A stretch of 64,000 nt of DNA. Source: Populus alba. Its lineage: Eukaryota; Streptophyta; Magnoliopsida; Malpighiales; Salicaceae. Made by a program: the position numbers and the translations under genes. Positions 1-10,817 of the stretch are shown piece after piece (within the stretch, counting starts at the first letter, position 1; each line of letters begins with the position of its first letter). The DNA is taken from positions 9,144,333-9,208,332 of the forward strand of contig NC_133293.1 of assembly GCF_005239225.2 (NCBI RefSeq), read 5' to 3'. A model generated the notes under the pieces. It had not been told where the DNA came from, ran no database searches, and saw only the letters and a program-made list of their open reading frames with translations.

Positions 1-1078
1 TTCATGTATAGTAAATCATTTTTTTTTATTACCAAATGACTGTAAACTACGTTTTAATTAAAATGTAGTTGCAACCGCAAAGTCAAACGGGCTCTCAAAA
101 TATTTATCTACCTATTGTTTAATAATGTAAATGTTTTGAATAGTTATTAAACTTGTTTTGAAGAGTTAAGCTGGTGAAGGTATAAGTTATGACTTAAAAA
201 ATATTTTTTTATAGAAAAAAAGTTTAAATAACATTTTCAATAATTTAATTTTTAAATCAATGGATTTTAATTGGGAAGATTGGATTGTAGGTCAATCTGA
301 ATTTTTAATCGGGTTGACATTAAGTTAATTTTTGTATCCTTCCCTTCTGTTTGTTCCTTTTGACCTTTCATGAAAATTGAAAAAAAGCAATATGAATAAT
401 CTAATAAAGAATATGATGGCAAAATAAACAAACATTATGAGACAATAAAAAATAGAAAATAGACAAACAAATTGGGACGGGAAATTACTAAATTCAACAT
501 AATCAACAACAGTCAAGAGATTAATTAATTACTTTTTTAAATTCATCATCTAGCTGATTCATCATAGTCATTAAAGCAGAGATAATATTATAACTGATAT
601 TAATTATGTATTAATCAATAGTCATTAAAAGTAGAGATGTTGACCTTTCGTGCCCATTTTTAAGCTACAATCAAATTATTGTGCCTTTATTGATATTAAA
701 AAATACGTTGACAATTATTGATATTTTTATTGTTAATAATTCTAAAAATCAAAGCTCATTAGCCTCTCACTAATTAGGATAATCAATTCTTATTAGTATG
801 TTAGAGAAAAAGTAACAAAATACGACACCTTTAAACATACATTATTTTATTAAATATATATTAAAAAAAAAAGCAAAAAATAAAATGCTGATTTGTATTT
901 CGAGAAATTAAGATTCACTATCGTGGGAAAAAAATTAAATAAGTATATCTAAAAACCCGCATGCTGTTTTACAATTTCCTCGTCGGATGCCTGAGCCCGG
1001 TTTGAACAAGGATTTGACAAATTATAAGAATCTCGAACTAGGAATCTCGAACTAAACCTGCAGAGAACATGGGACCTT
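1..1078. other. AT-rich intergenic DNA, no gene seen
   Basis: No open frame here resembles a known protein and no RNA gene signature is visible. The last part, from about 960, probably lies in or beyond the 3' untranslated region of the neighbouring MRS2 remnant. The motif gaatctcgaacta is repeated directly at about 1030 and 1041. Confidence 0.5.
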
Positions 1079-2100
1079 TCAAGATCCAACCAGGCCCTTG
1101 TAGCGAGCATATGCCATTAGAACTAGGAACAGAAATGCACAGAATGCTCCTGTGACAATTACCACCCTGGCAATGTAAGAAAAACACATGATTCCCCGTA
1201 TAAAAAGCAATTTATAATCAGGAGCTAAATCACCAGTAAAATATTTTTGCTCACCCATTTAAAACAGGTAACCATGATTGTCATTCCATGTGTATGGGAT
1301 GTTTACGCCAAATATTCCGGCCACCAAGGAATATATGCTTAAACAAGCAGTCCCAGAACTCAGAAAGAGCTCTAACTGCGGCAAACAGTGGAAAGACATA
1401 GCATGAATAACAGATCAAAACATGCAAGCAATCTGTGCAAGTGCTTGCTTGCTTCCAACAACACAGTTCATGAAGAAAAAATCATAAAGCACCTGAATCA
1501 GCTGGTTTCGATGATTGTCAAGCTGGAGAAAAAGGATGCATAAATTTAATGTAAGAAAAAACGCATAAACAAGGAAACAAACTTCTGCGTTTGATTCAAC
1601 ATGGCCTACCTGAATATTAATGTAATCCTCTGTGTCATCAATGTACTCTCGCAACTGCAGGTTTCAAATTTATGCAATTTAAAAGGATGAAATTGCTTTG
1701 TAATTCTTACCATAATGTGTGTGCATGCCTTGTGTAGAATAAAAGGAAAAGTAAATAAAAATTACATACCGTGGTCAATTTGTTCAAAGTGCTATCAATC
1801 TGCATGAAGTAAGCCTGCAAGAACATCATCACCCAATTTCAAGAATAATTTATTCTTAGTCCCATTTCAAATAAGAATTGAAAATGAGGAAGGTAAAACA
1901 CAGTTAGAAACTCCACCTCCAGTAACATTTCAAGCTCCTCAACATCATTCTCGTCTCCGCGAACTGTTGCCAAACTTACTCTACTTGCTCTAGAAATTTT
2001 TGAACCAATTGTAGGGGAAGCAGGAAACCAATTCGCACCACCGGAGCCATTGACTGGTGAAGACGAACCAGCCAGCTTTCGTGATAGGTAAGGGTCTAAT
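1079..2100 (-). pseudogene. MRS2: MRS2/CorA-type Mg2+ transporter, 5'-truncated remnant
   Basis: This is the C-terminal half of a plant MRS2/MGT magnesium transporter, a family of membrane channels with two C-terminal membrane segments and a GMN selectivity motif. Exons in gene order are about 2100-1917 (from YLSRK to VEELEMLLE), 1814-1770 (AYFMQIDSTLNKL), 1654-1610 (REYIDDTEDYINIQ), 1522-1493 (LDNHRNQLIQ), 1375-1255 (first membrane helix, IPYTWND) and 1166-1079 (second helix, ending KGLVGS and TGA). All inner introns have GT-AG ends. The N-terminal half, about 250 residues in intact relatives, is missing: upstream of 2100 the homology stops. The GMN motif reads GVN (GGC GTA AAC). The exon-5 end reads TACCTGTTTTAAATGG, one T too many, giving a stop, and the last exon begins with one G too many. 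The motif content is closest to MRS2-2/-7-like members. Family assignment is firm; pseudogene status rests on the truncation and GVN, since the two one-base shifts could be consensus errors. Confidence 0.82.
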
Positions 2101-3220
2101 GCTATACCTAGGGGTGTTCGGGTGTGATTAAGGTGATCATCGATGCTGGTTTGGCACGTTATCGACGGTGTCTCTCTCATCCTACAAAGTAAAAGAATAA
2201 TAACTGTACTAGGAGGAGTTTCTCCTCTCTTTTTTATGCAGATGTTTTAATTTTTTAATCGACGGATGGAGGTGTGTTCGACTATTCGTAGGTTTTTCTG
2301 ATAAGAGACGGTGGAATTATTGAAGCTGCGTTATGCTCTACATGACAATTGCCAAACACATCATCCATCCACGCTGCATTATAATATCCGATCGTCCATT
2401 CAAGATGCTTCCTTTTTTGCATTTCAACGGGAGGGCAGCATCCATGGCCCCAATTTATGGAATCTCGCAGTTCATACAAGTAGAGTTTGTTGTCTCGGGA
2501 TCTGCCAACCCTTGTCTTTTCCATGGAGTAAATTTACTAACTTCCATGTATAAATCAGACAAACCTGCTTCAAATATTATTTCCACTTGGACTCTTCAAC
2601 GCATGTACCAAACAGGTCCCATTCCTCCTATCCCCTCTCCTCGCCTCCCCTCCAAGTTCCACAACCAAACAAGTACGAAGGGGTTGCCCTTGTGCAGCTC
2701 AATCTATGGCGAGACGAGCCGAAGTGAGTGCTTCTGTGTTAGAAATTGACCCTCCTTGCTTGTTATGTGTTTTGTAATTTGGAGATGATGCCACCGGTTT
2801 TTCTTACTCAAACTCGTGTACTGCAATTTTAGAACAATGAATGCACCTTGCTGGATTACTTACGGGTCTTGTCACCCCACGTTGAAGAAGCTTTCACATC
2901 CTAACAGAGTGTAACAAAGGAGGAAAACAGGATAAAAATATGTAAAAGCATCCTCCTTTGGCAAAATCATCAAAACCTATTGAGCACACGCTCAAACTGA
3001 ATGAACATTGAACAAAGCCGGCGAGAGAAAATAATAGCTCTACTTGCAAAGCACAAACAAAAAATATATACTGTACCCAACACAAGGGTGCTCCTATTCT
3101 AAAAAGAACACAACGCTTGTCTCACAGAATTTACATACAAAGACTTCACAACTCGTAAATGAAGTTTAATGGAAGAAACAGAAACATGGGTAAAAACTAT
3201 GTACACGATACTAATCTTTG
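2101..3220. other. Spacer between MRS2 remnant and SEC23
   Basis: No missing MRS2 N-terminal exons can be found here. Short open frames on both strands at 2280-2750 overlap each other and show no family signature. The part near 2900-3220 probably holds the SEC23 3' untranslated region. Confidence 0.5.
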
Positions 3221-6079
3221 TTAACCCCTCACAGCCAGGGCCTGCAAATGATCTATAAAATCTTGCAAGCTCAAATCATCAGTAAGTATGATTTCTGACC
3301 CATCTACATATGTTGAATTCTGCGTCACAGATGGGTTCAACTTCGCAAGAAGAAACCTAGCTTGACTACCATGTTGATCACACTTAATTAGCTTGGGTGC
3401 CGGAACTCGATCCACAACCAATTGCTCTGCGTCAAGTTCGGGAGCTTCCAAAAGCTTTCTCAGATTCTCATGGTTTGGATCTTTGTGGTAACCAAGCTTC
3501 CTCCACTGAGCAATCTTGGATCCGTAATGAATCACCACATGGAAATAAGAATCAAAGAGCAAAATAACATCAGCAGAAATGGAGCGAACATCCAGGAGCA
3601 CAGGAACAGGAGGCCCGTCAAAAGAATATTGAAAAAGTGTAGGTTGTATCATGATAAGGGAACCCACTACCCCTTCACGGTTCAGCATCAGGCGGAAGAA
3701 TGCAGTTTCATCAGGGGTACAGTTGAAAACATCGATGAACTGAGACCTCCTCAAGTAATACATGAACTGGGGGTAAAGAGAAAAGTTTGATGACAAGCGG
3801 AAGGAAGATGGATCTTCTTGGATGTAGTCTCCAAACTTGGAAGCAAAGCTGATAAGGTTATCATCCAGCCATCTTATAACATCTCGAGCAAGACATCTCT
3901 CTGCTCGGTGGATGGCTAGCCTGGCCATGACCGAAGCTGCTGCTTCCTGATCAAAACCAGCATTGATTTCTGGTGACTTGCTTTCAACCCATCTTCTTGC
4001 AGCAGTCGTAACCCTTTTCCGGACTCCCATGTTCCCATTTCTGTAGCGTGTTATAAACTGTACAAAAAATGCAGACCCAGGTTCGGCCTTGTGTTCATCA
4101 CATACTTCAAAGAAGAAAGATATGCATGTTTTATTATTTAGTGTAGCAAGCTTCCACATATGAGTGCCGCCCTCCCCAATCTCATGGTCACTAACTGCAT
4201 TGCTCTTTTTCCGAAGTGAAACGCATGGTCCAAGGGCTCCACAGATTTTTACATCTTTAGTAGTCACCACTTCAATTGTTGCATCAAAATACATCTTCAA
4301 GTGCCCCTCTTCGTCACAACTAAAAATGTGCCGTAAGCACTTTCTGAATTGATCAGACTCAAACAACTCCCCAAACATCATGAACCCTCCAGAACTCTCA
4401 ACAGGGCATTTTAATTCTGCTGCGCCTACTTGATCAAGAGAACAAGCAAAAAGATCCAGAACAACAGATGCATCAGATAATCTCTGTGATAGTTGATTGT
4501 AAAAGCTGCAGGATTTCATATAGTGCGGTGCATGACCATTAATGAGGTCTCTATGAGTTCTGATGGAATTACTGAGATCTGAGTTCACAACAATCCCTGG
4601 CCCCAAAGTTGCAGGTCCAGATGTGAAAATCATGATCCGGGATCCTGTATTCCCTGAGCATCCTTCAAGAAGTCCAAGTGCAACTGATATTGCTGCTCCT
4701 GTGCACCTTTGAGGGCGATGCCCTGGCATCAATACAGCTAGAGAACAGATTTCTTCAATTGCAGTGGTGATATTGAACTCGCATTCAGATACAGGTTAGC
4801 AAAAAATCCCTGCTTTTGGATAACTGGTGTCTTTCCAAGTTGCTGCCGCTGCCACTTGGTGCTGTATATGCCCAGAAATTGTTGGGGTCTGCATGTTCAA
4901 AGGGATAAGCAAAACATTGATTTTAAGTAAACACGGACATTTGTTTTCCAACATATAATATATATATCAAAACCTTTAGACACATTAGAGTACAACATAT
5001 ATTTGCAAACATTATGACGCACATGGCAAAACATTGATGATTTATGGTATAGATGCAAAATAATAATACTCCCTAATTTATCTGATATCTAGTAAAAATG
5101 GCAAGTACGTATCAAGCTAGAGGCGAAGTGAGCAAATAATGCAAATACAAGCAATATGATCAAATCCCATTCAGCTTTCAAGCAACGCAGGTATGCCCAT
5201 AAAAAGCACCAAGCTTGAGCCATCTAATCACACGATAAAATATCCAGCAAAAGTGACCACACAAATCACAACAGCGAACTGCGACATAGTTTGGCTTTTC
5301 TAATCAGAAAATTATATTAGTCATTTCGGAAAGCAATAAACCTTAATCCAAGTACCTGCTCTGACGAAACCTCACGTCCGCCATGAAACACAACAACCCT
5401 TGAAGCACTCTGAAAACCCCAAAATCATAAACCCTAACCATTGCATCAAAAGTAAGTAACCCAACCAGAGCATTTTTTCCGGCAACTGCTCAACAACCAA
5501 CAACAACTCATTCTTCACGGCCCTCAACTCCTCCTCAACCATACAAGCATCCACTACAAACACAAACGCCGGAACAGGCCCCACCAATCCCCTGACTTCC
5601 CCACCAGCACAACCACCAATGCTCCTCGGAGTGCCCGCATAAAGCATAGACGACAACGACACATTGGACGACGAAAACTCATGAGACCAACCATAACCCA
5701 AATGCGAATTAGACCGAAATTTAGGATCAACCTTGTCAATTTTGTATTCTACAGTACTGTAAGTAGGAAAAAGTTCAGCAGGAAGATTGGTTTCACCGAT
5801 ACCTAAATAAGAAATAGGGAAAGGATTTCTGTTGTAGCAGAAAGGACAGACCCAAATGCGAGACTGATAATCTACACGAGCATAAGGGTTCAAAACAGCA
5901 GCACAGCGAGTGCAGATTAGGGGATCGTAGGGTAGAATTGGAAGCTCAGTTGATTGCATCAGTGGAGTGCACATGATGCTAAGTGGGATTATAAGAGTAG
6001 AAACTTGGTTTTTGGTTGTTGGCCATGCGTTCCATGACCAACGTAAGCCTTCGATCGCCTCTAATTCGATGAAGTCCAT
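3221..6079 (-). CDS. SEC23: SEC23, COPII coat GTPase-activating subunit
   Basis: SEC23 pairs with SEC24 as the inner COPII coat at ER exit sites and stimulates GTP hydrolysis by SAR1. Exon 1 is 6079-5356 and exon 2 is 4888-3221, with one GT-AG intron. The start gives the usual plant N-terminus. A zinc finger is visible (C56, C59, C78, C81), followed by the trunk domain ([20 protein letters not shown]), the beta-sandwich and helical region ([19 protein letters not shown]) and the C-terminal gelsolin-like domain ([19 protein letters not shown]). The expected product is 794 residues, normal for plants. As written, the frame is broken: extra bases relative to the conserved protein occur at AAAAAA (about 5474, two), GGGG (about 5420), TT (about 5404), CCCC (about 4886), TTTTTT and AA (about 4797-4805). 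Removing them makes exon 1 exactly 240 codons and exon 2 555 codons. Nearly all lie in homopolymers while the protein is otherwise well conserved, so a consensus error is likelier than a pseudogene. Confidence 0.9.
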
Positions 6080-6420
6080 TCTGGGGTGGTCAGATTTTAG
6101 ATGCTTTCAGTTTTCCAAGGGTGATTTCATGGTATGTTGTGTTTTTACATGGAGGTTAAAGGAGTTTTGTGTTTTCAGAAGTTTATAAACTGAGGATGGA
6201 AGAGAATCTCGGATGTTGTGTCGTGGAAGTAGTGTTTGGTTGCTGAGAAACCCCATGGTTTGAATTTGGGAAATGTTTGATTTTGATCTGGGATTTCAAA
6301 AGTGGCCGGCTGATCAGACCATTCGGTAACTGTAACGGGGATAATAGAGATAGAATCAATGGAAATAAAAGGAGACAAGACAGAAAAGAATAAAGATATA
6401 GAACTGTTTTTGATAAAGGA
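6080..6420 (-). promoter_or_regulatory. SEC23 5' leader and promoter region
   Basis: This is the GC-richer stretch immediately upstream of the SEC23 start codon, before AT-rich repeat DNA begins near 6420. No clear TATA box or defined element was identified; the assignment rests on position. Confidence 0.35.
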
Positions 6421-6779
6421 TGAAATGAATGTTTTTGTATTATATTTGGTTAAATCATTGAGATAAAATAAAATATAAAAAAAATAATTTTAATTTGATA
6501 TATATTGTTGTTAAATTTATATATTTTTTAAAAAAATAATTAAATTTTATTTTTTATTTTTATTTATATTAATAGTTGAAATTAATAATATTATAATTAT
6601 AAAACTAGAACTAACTGGCTGAGTTAACTCGAGATTTGAACTAGTACAAGCTTAAAAAAATAAATAAATAAAATATTGATTTAATTGTCAAAAACCCTAT
6701 TAACTTTTTTTTTTTAATAACTAAAATAAAATTGCTTTAATTTATTTTTATTTTTATTTTTTAAATGAGTCAACCAAAT

Positions 6780-7390
6780 TGACTCTCCTGATCTGTGATT
6801 TGAACTTTATCTTAGATCAATTTCTAAGTCAGGTTTTTTAAAACTATGATAGTAATTATTTTTATTTATACATTAACTCAGTTCAACCCTTGATCTAGGT
6901 CTTGTCTCGGTCGACCCATAAGTCAAATTTTAAAATTATAATAATAACAATTTTTATTTTTATATTAACACGGATCAACCCATGTTGACCCTCGTGATCC
7001 ATGAATCGGGCATTGTCTCGGGTTGACCCCCAAATCAAGTTTTAAAGCTATGGTAATAACTATTTCTTTACATTGACCCGGATCAACCCTTTTGACACGT
7101 AACCCAAGTTTTACCCTGGGTCGATCACCAAGTCGAGTTTTAAAGTTATGATAATAACCATTTTTATCGTTGCATTGATCCAAGTCAACAATTAATCCAC
7201 TTATAAATCAGGCCTTATCTTAGATCGAGTTTTAAAATAATGATAATAACTATATTTATCCTTACACCAACTTAAATCAACCTGGGTTAACACGACCCTC
7301 ATCCCGGGCCTCGACCAGTGACTCGAGCTTGGTCCCGGATCAATTTCCAAGTTGAGTTTTTAAAACTATAATAATAATTATTTTTATTTT
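6780..7390. repeat. Degenerate tandem repeat, about 90-125 bp unit
   Basis: A core of the type TTTTAAA-n-TATGATAATAACTATTTTTAT, followed by a GACCCGGRTCAACCC-like stretch, recurs near 6838, 6929, 7039, 7138, 7229 and 7353. Spacing is 91-124 bp. Copies are well diverged, so the array is old. The GGGTTGACC/GGTCAACCC motif also occurs in the other degenerate arrays of this window. Confidence 0.6.
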
Positions 7391-10300
7391 CTGATTTTTT
7401 AGTTTGACAATTTAGAATTTAAAGTTTGTTTTACAAGGATATTATAAACATAAAAAATAATAAATATTATCTCTAAATATATATATTTTTATATACCTTT
7501 TATTTTAAAAATATAAAAATTCACTTTATAATTGTTGTAAAAATAAATTTATTTTTTATATTTTTTTTTCATCTTTTTTACCAAGCACATTTCTATTTCT
7601 TTGGCTTTATTTTTTCTATTCCGGTACATTAACTAAAAGCTTGGGCTCATCCATATATAATAATCATTATTATACGTTTATTTATTTTACTTTAATTCTC
7701 GAAATGCCCTTTATATAATATGCTCCTCACTGTTCTGGTATAACATAATATATCGATGTGAAATTTATTTAATTTTTATAATTTAATGCTTAATTTTAAT
7801 TTTTTTTAAAATAAATATCTGTTTTTTTTATTGAATCCAATAAAAATATTTATATTGATTTTATTAGTAAAATATTAATGTTATACATATTTAGATATAA
7901 ATTATGATATTAACACTCACATATAAAATAACATTTAATAGATATTAAAATTATGTTTTTATATATTTGAGATACTATCAAGGTAACAAATCATGTAATG
8001 AATAAAGTGTGAAGATTGAGTGATGGGTGTCAAAGTGCGAGATAAATTATTATCAAAAGAAGTGATTAAATGGTAAATTGACCGGATATTACCTAAAAAT
8101 ATATAAAAGAATCGGGAAATCTGATTTTCATACCTAAAACATCTAAAAAAACAAAGAAGCAGTTGCTTTTTTTCTTCAGCTTCAAACCTTTTTTTCCCTT
8201 TCAGTTACATTCCTTAACGGCATAGTTAGATGGAATTAGTATTTCAATTATGATAGAAGAGCTAAATCAAAATAAATGAGACTAAACTGTAAAACATAAA
8301 AAAAAAAAAAAAATGATCTGAATTTTTTTGCAATATTTATTTTAGCTTACAAGTTCGTTTTATTTGTATTAAGTTCTCGATAAGAGAGAAATTTGCTGAG
8401 AAATGACGATAAAGAGAAAGAATGGTTGATTGCACAAAATAAAATAAAATTTGGTGCTCAAAGGTTTCATTTGAGGAGAGTTCAATGGTGGTAATTTTCA
8501 GCATTTAAATTGTCAATTAAAAAAAAAATAAAATTAAATGGGTGACACGCGGGTTGTGCTTCCATGCCTACACGCACCTGCCCATAGCATGACCCCTTTC
8601 TCTTTTTTTGGCACTCTAAAAACAATTCAACATGCCAATTCAATTAGTTTTCAATTTTGACATAATTCTTAAATAATATTATAAGTTTTTTTTTTAATTT
8701 TAATAATTATTATGTTTTACACATGACAACATTAACAATGCTAAATTTCTCATGAAAAACCAATTAAAATCATTTTTTTGTTATTAAAACTTTTAAATGG
8801 ATTTTTGAACACAGTTTTATTGTATTTATGATTTTTTAACCTTTCAATTGCATACAAGGTATGGATATATTATTTTTGAATTATATTTTTTTTAATTTAC
8901 TTTAACAATAATGAATTGTGTTTTTTTTTTAAAAAAACATGCTTTCATTAAAACAAACAAGATATAAAGTAATAAAAAATTATTTCTAGATTTGAGAAAT
9001 ATATGTTTTGTACCTTTTCTTATATTTAATTTTTTTTTTTTTTGCCCATTACAGTGTAACGTGGGTACACAAACCAGCAGTACAAAGTGCATTATTTTAT
9101 ACTTGGGGAAAAAAAATTAAAGTTCGGAAAGCAAAGGATGTTTCTCATGCACCTAAGCTATCTACGTTCATTGAATAAAATTAAAAATCAAATACTAGTT
9201 CTAAAAATTAAATAAGCTATCTACGTTTATTGGGCTTCATGTATGCCCTCACACTCACTCGTCATTGGGCAAGAGGGGGGGTGAATTCCTCTTGAAGGAA
9301 GACTTGGTGGACTTAGAAATAGCCCAAATAAAGCCCATAAACTGGTTTCAAATCTTGATTCCTTAGATTATTACCCAATTCATATGGAACTCTCAAACAA
9401 CCTATAGATTATTTCCCGAGCTATTACTGCATGCTTATATGAAAAACACTTAAAACTTGGAATAAAATTGAGATGCATGAGCTGAAATGAAGAGAAGAAA
9501 AAAATTGGGCTTGGATCTCTTAAACTTTCCTTGCAAGATTTTTGAATTTGGGCCAAAACCCTCCCAGGCTTTATATACTGCCATGCTCTCTATCAAATAG
9601 TGAGGAAAGATTTGGAGGCTAGAAACAGCCCAAACCAATTCGGGCCGGGAGACTATGGCCGAAACTTCTAGCAGCGTTTTCTTTCGATCGCATGGCCCTG
9701 TCTAGTGGAGAAATTGTGGAGGCAGCGTCATGCCAGTGATCCCATGAAATTCAATTCCAATCATAAAATAACAATGCGGAAACATAAATAACATGTTGTT
9801 TTTACATTTTTAAAAAATATTTTAAAAAAATTAAAAACCTTTTATTTATTTTAAATTATATTTTTTAATATTTTCATATCATTTTGATAACTTGATATTA
9901 AAAATAATTTTTTTAAAAATAAAAAAATATATTATTATTTTAATATATTTCAAAATGAATAATAACCCCTTTCATAAATAATTCGATATCCTCAAAGTGA
10001 AGATGTCTTTTTTTTTTTTTTTTTTGAATTTGAGGAAACCTTACTCTCTGGAAAGTGTATTTTATGGGTCCAGGTAAATGAGTAAAATCCTAGCTGTCCC
10101 ATGTTTTTATAAAAAATATACGTCCTGACTCGAACTTGCTGTGTATATATCAAAGTGAAGATGCTGCTAACCACCATCCCACATTATAGAAATCCACCCA
10201 CAATCAGCAGCTCAGCGGCCTACAAGATTCATCAACGACACACGTATTTGCCTATCCCAAACTCATATAATAAAAAATAAATGTAGCATAAACTAATTAA

Positions 10301-10817
10301 TGGTCATAATTGAGAGCCTCCATCAACATGCACATGGCCTTGTTCCCTACCCTCACTTGGGACATGAATTTAATAGCTCTCCTGCTGCAAAATAATTATT
10401 AATGAATAAAGAAAAAGCATCTGTTTTCTAGGAGAAAAAAGAATTGTAGCATTAAATTGAAGGAATAAAACACTCAACAGCTATGACAGCCAAGACAACA
10501 ACTAACAATAGATAGGTGATTATTACACGTACAAGCCAGCCAATCGGGGGTTAAGTTTTTTTGCTTCTTGTCCATTACAAATGTCTAGATCTTTGATATC
10601 TATATACGATCAAATGAAAATACAGACACATTTCTTAAGAAATAACAGCAGCAAATATAATAAAAATAATAAAAAAAAGTAAAGACACATCCAAAGAAAC
10701 ACAACTACTGATCAATCCATGTTACGCAAGTGCCTTGTCTGCTAGTCTTCATACATGGATGCAAGGCTAAAAAGAGGGAATCCAGCAGGGGACCTGAATA
10801 CATCGAGTACATAAGAT
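7391..10817. other. AT-rich intergenic DNA downstream of Aux/IAA gene
   Basis: No coding region or RNA gene recognised. The stretch 9230-9760 is less AT-rich (many GGGCC/GCCCA words) and may be transposon-derived, but shows no identifiable protein. A MITE-like copy lies near 9790-9970. Confidence 0.45.
9790..9970. repeat. MITE-like dispersed repeat copy
   Basis: About 180 bp of the dispersed AT-rich family that recurs in this window. The shared core is an A/T stretch with TTTTTATTTTTTAAAAATTATTTTT-like and ATCATTTTGATAACT-like segments. Ends are eroded. Confidence 0.4.

Noticed and set aside
2282..2749. Possible upstream exons of the MRS2 gene
   Set aside because: None of the frames contains the expected coiled-coil or the DDDDDMA-type acidic motif of the MRS2 middle domain.
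3422..3790. 122-codon plus-strand frame
   Set aside because: Antisense shadow of the strongly conserved SEC23 exon 2.
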